Part shown: positions 1 to 5,754 of the stretch, in pieces | How positions within the stretch are numbered: position 1 is the first letter of the stretch | Layout of the letters: every line of letters starts with the position of its first letter | Origin: an uncultured Clostridia bacterium | GTDB taxonomy: Bacteria; Bacillota; Clostridia; Oscillospirales; CAG-272 | Length of the DNA: 7,930 bases | Direction: 5' to 3' | Assembly (NCBI GenBank): GCA_946040935.1 | Contig: CAMGCN010000036.1 | Coordinates: 1 to 7,930 of the forward strand | The notes under the pieces: model-generated | Told to the model about the DNA's origin: nothing | The model's database searches: none | Seen by the model: only the letters and a program-made list of their open reading frames with translations | Position numbers and translations under genes: made by a program

Positions 1-954
1 TGACGCTATCAGTGCGGAGGGTATCAAAATACCGATAATAACAGTTAAGAAAACACATCCGCACACAAAGACGCTTTTTTTGGGAACGACTTCTGCATTC
101 TTGCGTTTAATATGAATTTTAGATTTGGCAATATGCAAAACAATAGGGAGAAGAAGCGCCAAACCTATGCCCACAAGGAACGCGCGTTGTTTTAACGTTG
201 GAGAATTGTAGAAGAAAGCGCCGAATACAGCAACCGTTGCACCGACAATCGCGGTAAGATAACGGATTACCTTTCCCGGATTTTTTAACTTATAGAATAT
301 TGTTTTCACAAGGGAAAACAGGTTGTTTAATGTCCAGTAGAAAACAAGTCCTGACGGAGAGGCGTATAAGAATATAAGGAAAAACGCCGCCATTCCGTAA
401 AGCTGTATTTTTGTTTTAAGAGGAAATCCCTTAAGATAAAGCGAACTTGAGATTAAATTGACAAGCGTCATGATAAAGGGAAGTATGTTTATTGCGATAC
501 CGCCGATCACCAAAAGTCCGTCGGGACGGCTTAAGTCGGCGATGGGACCGAGAGAAACACCTTCGAGAGTTTTAAGATGAGACAGGAACTGATATGCCGC
601 CATGAAAAACGGAATTTCAAGCAAAAGCGAGACAGAGCCGTGCAGAGCGTCTGTCGGCTTGTAGTTGTTCTGTCTGTAATATGTCTGCAGCATCATCATC
701 TTTTCGTCGCCCGAAAAGACTTTTTTTATGTGAGCAACACCGTCATGCAGTTTAGCCTCGGTGTCTCTTGCCGCTTCCTGCATAGCGTCGGCACGGCGGT
801 ACAGAGGAAGAACGAGAATGTTCATCGTGAGGCTGAGAAAAACTATCATAAGACCGGGGTGAGAAACAAATCTGCCCGAAATCTCGAATATAAACTCAAA
901 CAACAGCTTGAGCGGACCAATAAACAGTGTCTCAATAATTTGAAATAATGACAT
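1..954 (-). CDS. YidC/Oxa1-like membrane insertase-family protein, C-terminus off the window
   Basis: 318 codons are open on the minus strand from ATG (954..952) to the window edge with no stop, so the 3' end is missing. Residues 1-225 resemble the YidC/Oxa1/Alb3 core: a hydrophobic segment at 34-51 followed by a charged stretch, a cytoplasmic hairpin with a long charged helix (52-105), a membrane segment ending in EIPFFMAAYQF (113-123), two further membrane segments (about 146-172 and 183-198), and the family signature SPSGLVFYWTLNNLFSLVK (199-217). More hydrophobic segments follow (232-249, 257-275, 295-316), which plain YidC/Oxa1 proteins lack, so this is a longer fusion. The groove arginine expected just before the LxLPL turn appears to be Asn45. 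The start lies 18 bases after the upstream glycerophosphotransferase gene, with AAAAGGGG overlapping that stop as a plausible ribosome site; the two are co-transcribed. Family assignment is strong. A role in exporting or assembling a surface polymer is inferred only from context. Confidence 0.8.
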   Translation of the reverse strand, partial: MSLFQIIETLFIGPLKLLFEFIFEISGRFVSHPGLMIVFLSLTMNILVLPLYRRADAMQEAARDTEAKLHDGVAHIKKVFSGDEKMMMLQTYYRQNNYKPTDALHGSVSLLLEIPFFMAAYQFLSHLKTLEGVSLGPIADLSRPDGLLVIGGIAINILPFIMTLVNLISSSLYLKGFPLKTKIQLYGMAAFFLIFLYASPSGLVFYWTLNNLFSLVKTIFYKLKNPGKVIRYLTAIVGATVAVFGAFFYNSPTLKQRAFLVGIGLALLLPIVLHIAKSKIHIKRKNAEVVPKKSVFVCGCVFLTVIIGILIPSALIAS

Positions 955-972
955 TTTGATGGTTTTCCCCTT

Positions 973-2202
973 TTAATCTTGCTTTTTTGAAAGCTCTTCT
1001 TCTTTTTTGATTAAGTAATCTGCGGCGCGCGACGCACCGTCGCCGAAATTGCACCAGGTCTCTTCCTTTACCTCTTTTCGGCCGTTTTCATAGCGAGGAT
1101 CGGTGAGGCAAGAGTCTATAAGCTCTTTAAGAGATTCCATGTTTTCATCCGTCAGCTCTTTGCCTAAACGCGGCAGAGCGGAAATAGTCCATAGAGGAGT
1201 GTCAAGCCACCAGGCATCATAAGGACCGAGGTCAAAGTTCGGGTTTGTATAGATTACGGGTTTGTCGTAAACAAGTGTGAAATCGAAAATTACACCCGAA
1301 AAATCGGATATAAGGATATCGGCGCGGCGAAGTACCTCGAAATTGTCGTTATCTCTGTTCCATTCGAGGTTTTCCGATTCGGGATATTTGCTCATCAGCT
1401 TGTCTATCATCTCTTTTTCGGAAATAAACGATTGCGGATGAGGACGCACGATAATGTGATATCCCGTTTTCAAAAGGACGTCGATGATTTTTCCTCCGTA
1501 AACGCTGAAAAGTGCGCTGGGTCCCCATGACGGGGCAAGAAGTACCGTCAGCGGATGCTCGGGCGCAGGACCGCTTTCTTTAAGTCTTTTGGCCATTTCA
1601 TCCATGTACGGTATGCCGATTTGTATAAGCTCCTTTTCGGGCAGGGACCGAAGCTTTTCCAGCTTTCTTACGTCATGTGCCTGATATTCGCCCGACAGCA
1701 TTATGGCGTCATAATAGTCAATGCCGAACATCCTGTAAAGGGCTATTTCACTTGCCGCGTGCGGGATGTGAACATAAAAGTCAACATCGCGCGAGCGCTT
1801 CCACTGATAGACATCAAGACCGGGCGTTGTGGAGATAAGGATGTTAGCGTTGAGAAAATTCAGCCTTGTAAATAATTTCCTCTCGTTTTCTATACATTCC
1901 GCACGAAGGTGAGGAATGTCCGCGCTTAACGCAGGGTCATCGGGAGATTCGGTTATATAAAGTATATCTTTTTCGCGCCTGTCCATTTCACGGCATATAG
2001 GCTCGAAAACCGTCCAATAGCGTTTGTTGTCCGAAAAAATAACAAAAGGTATTTTTTTGGCGCTTGTTTCAACTTTTCCGCTTGACAGCGTATAGCGTAT
2101 CTTGATAAACAGCATGCGGAGCGAATATATGCCGGCACCGATAATGCTTATCAATATGGTAAACAGCATACTTCCTGTTCCGGGGTCAATGTATAGATGC
2201 AT
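973..2202 (-). CDS. CDP-glycerol:glycerophosphotransferase family protein (TagB/TagF-like)
   Basis: 409 residues. The family transfers glycerol-phosphate from CDP-glycerol to a lipid-linked or polymer acceptor at the inner face of the membrane, as in teichoic acid synthesis. The N-terminus has the YIDPGTGSM motif (4-12) running into one membrane segment (about 12-34). The catalytic part has a GT-B-like layout: VHIPHAASEIALYRMFG (144-160, with the conserved His pair), LLAPSWGPSALF (221-232), RPHPQ (253-257, family His), and ADILISDFSGVIFDF followed by DKPVIY (294-318). Length suits the single-domain TagB-like group rather than large TagF polymerases. ATG at 2202 is preceded by AGGAGT (2214..2209) at a good distance, and a sigma-A-type promoter lies just upstream, so the start is well supported. 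First gene of a leftward operon with the YidC-like gene. The acceptor, and whether it primes or polymerises, cannot be told from sequence. Confidence 0.88.
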   Translation of the reverse strand: MHLYIDPGTGSMLFTILISIIGAGIYSLRMLFIKIRYTLSSGKVETSAKKIPFVIFSDNKRYWTVFEPICREMDRREKDILYITESPDDPALSADIPHLRAECIENERKLFTRLNFLNANILISTTPGLDVYQWKRSRDVDFYVHIPHAASEIALYRMFGIDYYDAIMLSGEYQAHDVRKLEKLRSLPEKELIQIGIPYMDEMAKRLKESGPAPEHPLTVLLAPSWGPSALFSVYGGKIIDVLLKTGYHIIVRPHPQSFISEKEMIDKLMSKYPESENLEWNRDNDNFEVLRRADILISDFSGVIFDFTLVYDKPVIYTNPNFDLGPYDAWWLDTPLWTISALPRLGKELTDENMESLKELIDSCLTDPRYENGRKEVKEETWCNFGDGASRAADYLIKKEEELSKKQD

Positions 2203-2232
2203 AAAAATACTCCTGTGTGAATTAAAAAATCA

Positions 2233-2247
2233 GTTGTATATAACAAC
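2233..2247. promoter_or_regulatory. Small inverted repeat at the predicted transcription start
   Basis: Arms GTTGT and ACAAC flank a five-base ATATA centre. The site covers the likely transcription start of the leftward operon, a typical place for a repressor operator. Short and AT-rich, so chance is possible; no matching second copy was noticed. Confidence 0.25.
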
Positions 2248-2251
2248 AAAT

Positions 2252-2280
2252 ATTATAATACTTTTTAACAAAAAAAGCAA
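2252..2280 (-). promoter_or_regulatory. Sigma-A-type promoter for the glycerophosphotransferase-YidC-like operon
   Basis: On the minus strand a -35 TTGCTT (2280..2275) is separated by exactly 17 bases from a perfect -10 TATAAT (2257..2252). The start of transcription would be near 2245, leaving a leader of about 43 bases before the AGGAG ribosome site and the ATG at 2202. Confidence 0.75.
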
Positions 2281-2444
2281 TAGTATTTTGATGTTTTGGG
2301 CAATATGCACAAATAGTAATTATCGCCTCTTAATTTAGTCTTGTAATCGCAGAGTAGTCAAACCCGAAATATTAAAATATTATTATCCGAAGACCGGGTG
2401 AGCTATTACTTAAGTTAAAAAAGTTATCCGCCGACATAAATAAC

Positions 2445-2473
2445 TTTACAAAAACGAATACAAGCTGTATAAT
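2445..2473 (+). promoter_or_regulatory. Sigma-A-type promoter for the deacetylase-YunG gene
   Basis: -35 TTTACA (2445-2450), 17-base spacer, then a perfect TATAAT -10 (2468-2473) preceded by TG. Transcription would begin near 2480, giving a leader of about 24 bases that holds the AGAGG ribosome site (2491-2495) eight bases before the ATG at 2504. It diverges from the leftward operon promoter across about 170 bases, a stretch in which I see no gene or clear terminator. Confidence 0.75.
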
Positions 2474-2503
2474 TACGGTAATAAATCTTGAGAGGAAAAT
2501 ACG

Positions 2504-3628
2504 ATGTTTCAAGGAAAAAGAAAAGCGATTACTTTCAGTTACGACGACGGTGTAACACAGGACAGGCGCCTGATAGAGCTTTTTGATAAATACGACTTAA
2601 AGGCAACCTTTAATCTCAATTCGGGACTGTTCAATACGGGCGGACCCATGCTTCGCGATGAGGTAACCATTCCACATGTCAGAATGAGAGCAGAGGAGGT
2701 TGAAAAAATTTATCGCGGACATGAGGTTGCGGCGCACTGCGTCACCCACAGATTTCTTGTCGGCACGCCCGAGGAAGAGATTATAGAGCAAGTTGAAAAC
2801 GACCGGCTTGCGCTTTCCGACCTCGTCGGTTATGAGGTTCGCGGCTTTGCCTTCCCGGGCGGCGGAATAAACCATGACGCGCGTGCCGCTCGCATCATTC
2901 GGGAAAATACCGGTGTGAAGTACTGCCGTACTACCGACTCGAGCGGAAATTTTGAGCTTCCCGCCGATCTCCATGAGTTCAAACCTACTGTATATCATCA
3001 TGTTGAGTTTGACCGTATGATAGAGCTCGGCAAGCAGTTTGTCGAACTAAAGCCCGAAAGAGATCAGCTCTTTTATATATGGGGGCACGCATACGAATTT
3101 GATATTCACAATACATGGGATAAATTTGAAGAGTTTTTGAAGATGATTTCCCGGCGCGACGATATCTACTACGGAACAAACAGCGACGTCCTGCTTGACA
3201 GAGAAGATAAAATATACAGATATTATAGCTTCAGGGCGGATAAAATCCGTGCGGCAAACGAAAACTATCCCTCAATAAAAACCGTTTCCGACCTTTATGA
3301 CGCGCTCGATAAGATTTGGTGCGCCGAGACCTGCGCTCCCCGGCTTCGCGACGGGTGGTCAAAGGAGAATAAAACACTCGGTCAATGCTCGATTACCGCT
3401 TTTTTGGCACAGGATATATTCGGCGGAGAGGTTTACGGTATTTTGCGCCCCGACGGAAACTATCATTGTTATAATGCAGTGGGAGATTCTGTATTTGATT
3501 TGACGAGCGAACAGTTCGGAAAAGAAAAGTTAGATTATTCAAAGAATTTCTTACAGCATAGGGAAGAGCACTTTGCAAAAGAAGAAAAACGCAAGAGATA
3601 TGAGATGCTGAAAAATGCTCTAAAATAA
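2504..3628 (+). CDS. Polysaccharide deacetylase-like (NodB/CE4) protein fused to a YunG-like domain
   Basis: 374 residues in two parts. Residues 1-230 are a NodB-homology (carbohydrate esterase 4) domain: ITFSYDDG (9-16, metal/base Asp14-Asp15), AHCVTH (77-82, metal ligands His78 and His82), RGFAFPGG (113-120) and YIWGHAYEFD (191-200, candidate catalytic His195). The family uses a metal ion to remove N- or O-acetyl groups from glycans. No signal peptide or membrane segment is visible, so it probably acts in the cytoplasm on a soluble or lipid-linked substrate. Residues about 255-345 match the Bacillus YunG pattern as I remember it: W-x-ENK, GQCSITAFLAQDIFGGE (293-309), DGNYHCYN (317-324), FDLTSEQF (331-338). 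The C295/H321/D332 spacing would suit a papain-like Cys-His-Asp arrangement, which is inference. The C-terminal 30 residues are highly charged and helical. AGAGG eight bases upstream supports the start. Single-gene transcript. Confidence 0.85.
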   Translation: MFQGKRKAITFSYDDGVTQDRRLIELFDKYDLKATFNLNSGLFNTGGPMLRDEVTIPHVRMRAEEVEKIYRGHEVAAHCVTHRFLVGTPEEEIIEQVENDRLALSDLVGYEVRGFAFPGGGINHDARAARIIRENTGVKYCRTTDSSGNFELPADLHEFKPTVYHHVEFDRMIELGKQFVELKPERDQLFYIWGHAYEFDIHNTWDKFEEFLKMISRRDDIYYGTNSDVLLDREDKIYRYYSFRADKIRAANENYPSIKTVSDLYDALDKIWCAETCAPRLRDGWSKENKTLGQCSITAFLAQDIFGGEVYGILRPDGNYHCYNAVGDSVFDLTSEQFGKEKLDYSKNFLQHREEHFAKEEKRKRYEMLKNALK

Positions 3629-3681
3629 ATTACTTTTTCGAATATTAAACCCGCCTGACCGAATGCTACGGGTGGACAAGG

Positions 3682-3837
3682 ATGTACGATAAACTTAATA
3701 CATTCAGTAAAAATATCGGCGCTGATATTGAAAACAGATTGAACAGATACAAGAGTGTTGAGGGATTTACATCGGTGTGGATATGGGCAGAAAAAATATC
3801 CGATACACAATATGAAATCTATATCGGATACGCATAA
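3682..3837 (+). CDS. Orphan 51-residue frame, unknown; possibly a gene remnant
   Basis: The frame opens after a stop near 3647 and holds an ATG at 3682 and a TAA at 3835-3837. The product is amphipathic and mixed-charge, with a helix-like N-terminal half and a C-terminal part rich in aromatics (SVWIWAEK and YEIYIGYA). There is no convincing ribosome site: AAGG abuts the ATG directly. I do not recognise the family. It could be the conserved tail of a decayed gene, because residues continue in frame upstream of the ATG, or a chance frame. It lies 53 bases after the deacetylase gene in the same direction and could be read from the same transcript. Confidence 0.25.
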   Translation: MYDKLNTFSKNIGADIENRLNRYKSVEGFTSVWIWAEKISDTQYEIYIGYA

Positions 3838-3898
3838 AAAATTGAGCGCGGATTGCAGAAATACTCTGTTGGTTGCGGTTCACCGAAATTAGTGATTT

Positions 3899-3943
3899 AA
3901 AAAACCGCTGAAAAGCCTTATTTTAAGTTGTTTTTCGGCGGTT
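3899..3943 (-). terminator. Hairpin terminator, mainly for leftward transcription
   Basis: The arm AACCGCTGAAAA (3903-3914) pairs with TTTTTCGGCGGTT (3931-3943) with one G-T wobble. An inner CTTA/TAAG pair closes most of the loop. Read leftwards, the stem ends in GCGGTT followed directly by four more T (3902..3899), a classic U-tract. Read rightwards, only ATAATTTT follows, so rightward termination is weaker. It would end transcripts from the AraC/Fic-remnant region and may also stop read-through from the deacetylase gene. Confidence 0.65.
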
Positions 3944-3997
3944 ATAATTTTACCTGTTACAGCATTTTTAAATACTATCCAACTGCTACTCTTAAAG

Positions 3998-4138
3998 TTA
4001 TGCAACAAAATCTGCAAAGGGTTGTAAATCGCTGTTGATCGCATATTGTTCTAATGCGTTATAGTAATCAAAAAACACAAGGTTCCCTGTGTCCCTCAGG
4101 TTATCGGCAATCAATTGCCGAGGAGAAAAACGGTTTGC
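3998..4138 (-). pseudogene. C-terminal remnant resembling Fic-family proteins
   Basis: Forty-six residues end at TAA (4000..3998) and have no start codon. The frame begins directly after the stop of the AraC-like gene and in the same reading frame. The tail reads FFDYYNALEQYA, then NSDLQPFADFVA, a pattern I associate with the last helices of Fic/DOC (AMPylation) proteins (YYxALE...GDLxPFxxFI). The diagnostic HxFxxGNGR catalytic loop is absent, so any Fic activity is gone. The identification rests on a short region and remembered family patterns. What is directly visible is a coding-like, stop-free segment that cannot be a gene by itself. Confidence 0.4.
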
Positions 4139-4579
4139 TTAATTCATAATTGCAAATTTGGTACTGCCGCCTGCATCAAGTCGACGACCGCTCGTTTGAG
4201 TGCGATATTCTGTAGGACTCACGCCGACGGTTTTTTTGAAGGCTGTCGGGAAATATCCGATATTTGAAAAGCCGCACATCTGTGCAACTGTGCCTATAGG
4301 TAAATCGCTGGTGCTTAACAGCTTCTTTGCCTGATTAATGCGAAGCTCGGCAATATATTTTTTTACTGACTTGCCCATATACTGCCGAAAGAGATGACTC
4401 ACGGTGGATTCTGAGCAAACGCAAGCATGTGCGATATCCCAAATGGTAATGTCATTCATAAAGTTATGCTGTACATAAGCTAACAGCGAATTAAACGCTG
4501 CATTTTTTGTTTCTGTTTCTGGAATGTCCGTGAGCAATATTTGCAGTAAGCTCAGCATATGGCACAGTGGCTTTATCAA
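4139..4579 (-). pseudogene. AraC-family regulator reduced to its DNA-binding domain, probably 5'-truncated
   Basis: From a TTG at 4579 the frame gives 146 residues. Residues 30-126 form the two-helix-turn-helix AraC/XylS domain: first HTH about 45-66 (ITIWDIAHACVCSESTVSHLF), linker helix KKYIAELRINQAKKLL (73-88), second HTH about 93-113 (PIGTVAQMCGFSNIGYF), and the signature FKKTVGVSPTEYR (114-126). AraC proteins usually have about 280 residues with an N-terminal ligand-binding cupin; that part is absent. Neither the TTG nor the internal ATG (codon 8) has a ribosome site. The frame stays open upstream to 4648, running through a promoter-like site and structured DNA. The tail after residue 126 (about 20 residues) looks foreign and continues in frame, past a TAA, into the Fic-like remnant. 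I infer deletion or recombination at both ends. A short functional AraC-like DNA binder cannot be excluded. Confidence 0.6.
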
Positions 4580-4597
4580 GGTATTTAAAGCTTCCGT

Positions 4598-4626
4598 AAG
4601 ATAGCATATCCCACTGTCATTGTCAA
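4598..4626 (-). promoter_or_regulatory. Promoter-like site reading leftwards into the AraC-like frame
   Basis: On the minus strand a perfect -35 TTGACA (4626..4621) is followed after 17 bases by TATCTT (4603..4598), four of six matches to the -10 consensus. Transcription would begin near 4591, only about 12 bases before the TTG at 4579 and with no ribosome site. It may therefore have served a gene now lost or broken. The -35 box lies inside the long inverted repeat described separately. Confidence 0.5.
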
Positions 4627-4705
4627 GGGTCTCCGTGACCGTTGCCGGTCACTCCGATGAATGCCGCTCATGCGGCACCCTTGACAACGCCACCGGGATA
4701 CGCTA
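4602..4705. repeat. 104-base imperfect inverted repeat with a two-hairpin head (three-way junction)
   Basis: Bases 4602-4630 pair with 4677-4705 at 24 of 29 positions, including an unbroken 11-pair run next to the head (4620-4630 with 4677-4687). Three of the five mismatches become G-U wobbles if the minus strand is the RNA, giving 27 of 29. The head holds two further hairpins: GTGACCG-TTGC-CGGTCAC (4635-4652) and TGCCGC-TCAT-GCGGCA (4662-4677). The whole is more GC-rich than its surroundings. It could be a structured RNA, a cruciform or single-strand-DNA signal of a mobile element, or a miniature inverted-repeat element. No family is recognised. Confidence 0.6.
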
Positions 4706-4737
4706 CGGGGCAAACAAGCGGGACTTCGCAGCCCCCT

Positions 4738-4777
4738 CGCCGGGCTTCCCGGCGCACTACTTCATTTTCTCAGAAAC
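4738..4777 (-). other. Possible oriT-like nic region of the MobQ (RSF1010-like) kind
   Basis: Read on the minus strand, the short palindrome TTTCTGAGAAA (4776..4766) is followed by ATGAAGTAGTGCGCC. This resembles the RSF1010/R1162-type oriT, where a GTTTCTC...GAGAAAC repeat precedes (T)AAGTGCGCCCT with the nick after GTGCG. A perfect seven-pair hairpin CGCCGGG-CTT-CCCGGCG (4738-4754) follows immediately. No relaxase or mobilization gene is visible, so this would be a remnant or an origin mobilized in trans. The match is to remembered consensus sequences; the spacing and the TAG in place of AAG differ from RSF1010. Confidence 0.35.
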
Positions 4778-4820
4778 AAATTTGCGAAAAAAACTTGACA
4801 GTACCTTCATTAAAATAGTA

Positions 4821-4868
4821 GTGGTCGCAGCAACCACCACCAAAATAAAGTGCTCATTTTGATCACTT
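4821..4868. repeat. Two adjacent short inverted repeats
   Basis: Bases 4821-4837 form GTGGTCGC-A-GCAACCAC with one mismatch. Bases 4848-4868 form AAGTGCTCA-TTT-TGATCACTT with one mismatch. A TTGACA lies just before them (4795-4800) but has no matching -10 at the usual distance. They belong to the run of palindromes between the oriT-like site and the sigma-factor promoter and contain no credible gene. Confidence 0.45.
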
Positions 4869-4873
4869 GAAAA

Positions 4874-4896
4874 CAGTGGGCGAAATTCACCCACTG
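4874..4896. repeat. Inverted repeat, 11-base arms
   Basis: CAGTGGGCGAA and TTCACCCACTG flank a single base, with one mismatch at the eighth arm position. It is followed by an A-run (4897-4902) rather than a T-run, so rightward termination is not supported. On the minus strand the mismatch becomes a G-U pair. Confidence 0.5.
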
Positions 4897-4902
4897 AAAA
4901 AA

Positions 4903-4933
4903 GTTGGTATGGGCACGTCGTGCCCATACCAAC
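4903..4933. repeat. Near-perfect 31-base palindrome
   Basis: GTTGGTATGGGCACG and CGTGCCCATACCAAC are exact 15-base arms around one unpaired T (4918). No U-tract follows on either side, so a plain terminator is unlikely. It lies directly upstream of the sigma-factor promoter (4947-4975) and could be an operator for a dimeric regulator, a recombinase or transposon-end signal, or a cruciform. It closes the inverted-repeat-rich stretch that starts at 4602. Confidence 0.75.
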
Positions 4934-4946
4934 ACGACTTTCGTTA

Positions 4947-4975
4947 TAGACTAATACACAATTTTATGATATAAT
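4947..4975 (+). promoter_or_regulatory. Predicted promoter of the sigma-factor gene
   Basis: A perfect TATAAT -10 (4970-4975), preceded by TGA, sits 17 bases after TAGACT (4947-4952; four of six matches to TTGACA). Transcription would begin near 4982, about 85 bases before the gene. The 31-base palindrome ends 13 bases upstream of the -35, which is compatible with regulation. Confidence 0.5.
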
Positions 4976-5057
4976 TATTCCGAAAAAATACAGAAACCAT
5001 CTTAACCGTTTTATCTTTCCAACGACTATATTTATGAAGGCGCCTGAAAACGGAAAT

Positions 5058-5061
5058 GGAG
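5058..5061 (+). promoter_or_regulatory. Ribosome site deciding the sigma-factor start
   Basis: GGAG stands six bases before the ATG at 5068. The earlier in-frame ATG at 5056 overlaps this motif and has only a distant GAAGG upstream. The 5068 start is preferred. Confidence 0.6.
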
Positions 5062-5067
5062 AAACGA

Positions 5068-5754
5068 ATGGATAGTATAAAGCTTGAACAACTGATAACG
5101 GAGAATATGAAGTCGATATTCGGCTTTGCATTGACAAGACTCGGAAATGTAGCAGAAGCAGAATGGCTTGCGAGTGATATTCTATATGAAATTATTAGAT
5201 CGGCTCCAAATCTGAAAAACGAGGAACGTTTTTACGGCTTTATGTGGAAAATTGCGGAGAATGTTTATATGGACTATCTTCGTAAAAAGGCAAAAAAAGC
5301 AAGTCGTACAACGGAGCTCGACGAAAATATTGCCGATGAATCTGAGTATGTTTTAGAGGATATCGTCAAAAAAGAAGAACTAAATATTCTTCGTCGCGAG
5401 CTCTCATTGTTGTCAAAGCAATATCGTGAGGCAACTGTTTTATACTATATTGAAGATCTCTCCTGTTCCGAAGTGGCCAAAAAATTACAGATCAGCACGG
5501 AAATGGTGAAGTACTATTTGTTCCGTGCAAGAAAGATTATCAGAGAGGGTATGAATATGGAAAGACTATACGGAGAAAAGAGCTATCGCTCCAATATTTT
5601 TGAGATTGATTTTTGGGGAACAAAAGGAGGAGATGAACGCGAATATTTTCATCTCTTACTATTAAAGTTGGGATACTCAAATAAAACAAATAACCCGAAC
5701 GCTTCTCCAAGTAAGAGAATGTTCGGATTATTTTCATGTGAAGATGACGCCTAA
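5068..5754 (+). CDS. ECF-type sigma-70 family RNA polymerase sigma factor, C-terminal extension apparently truncated
   Basis: 228 residues from the preferred start. Residues 10-75 fit sigma region 2 (helical, with FYGFMWKIAENVYMDYLRKK at 55-74, the -10-recognition side). Residues 105-160 fit region 4, with the HTH CSEVAKKLQISTEMVKYYLFRARK (133-156) for -35 contact. The charged linker 76-104 lacks a sigma region 3, as in ECF factors. After region 4 comes RLYGEKSYRSNIFEIDFWG (166-184), the start of an extension I associate with a clostridial group whose members carry about 150-200 more residues. Here it departs at about residue 195 and stops after a tail rich in Asn, Ser and Lys. No anti-sigma or partner gene follows; instead a mobile-element-type gene pair converges, and its last stop overlaps this stop. 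I infer loss of the 3' end. Regulation is probably through the 4947-4975 promoter. Confidence 0.8.
   Translation: MDSIKLEQLITENMKSIFGFALTRLGNVAEAEWLASDILYEIIRSAPNLKNEERFYGFMWKIAENVYMDYLRKKAKKASRTTELDENIADESEYVLEDIVKKEELNILRRELSLLSKQYREATVLYYIEDLSCSEVAKKLQISTEMVKYYLFRARKIIREGMNMERLYGEKSYRSNIFEIDFWGTKGGDEREYFHLLLLKLGYSNKTNNPNASPSKRMFGLFSCEDDA
5695..5734 (+). terminator. Hairpin inside the 3' end of the sigma gene, terminator-like
   Basis: CCGAAC-GC-TTCTC pairs with GAGAA-TG-TTCGG (5695-5726) around a seven-base loop and is followed by ATTATTTT. A terminator-like hairpin within the last 20 codons would fit the idea that these codons were originally non-coding DNA downstream of another end. Weak stem with internal mismatches. 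Confidence 0.3.

Noticed and set aside
577..948. Rightward 123-codon frame
   Set aside because: It lies wholly opposite the YidC-like gene, which has clear domain signatures; its own product has unnatural composition and no ribosome site.
2597..3001. Leftward 134-codon frame inside the deacetylase gene
   Set aside because: Antisense shadow of the CE4 domain; no promoter, ribosome site or recognisable domain.
4795..4823. Rightward promoter at TTGACA (4795-4800)
   Set aside because: The position 17 bases downstream reads GTAGTG, and the nearby TAAAAT is only about 10 bases away, so no acceptable -10 is present.
4620..4862. An 80-codon rightward frame beginning with TTG across the inverted-repeat region
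   Set aside because: No ribosome site, and its codons are forced by hairpins and palindromes. The sequence shows DNA/RNA structure on both strands, so the frame is most likely incidental.
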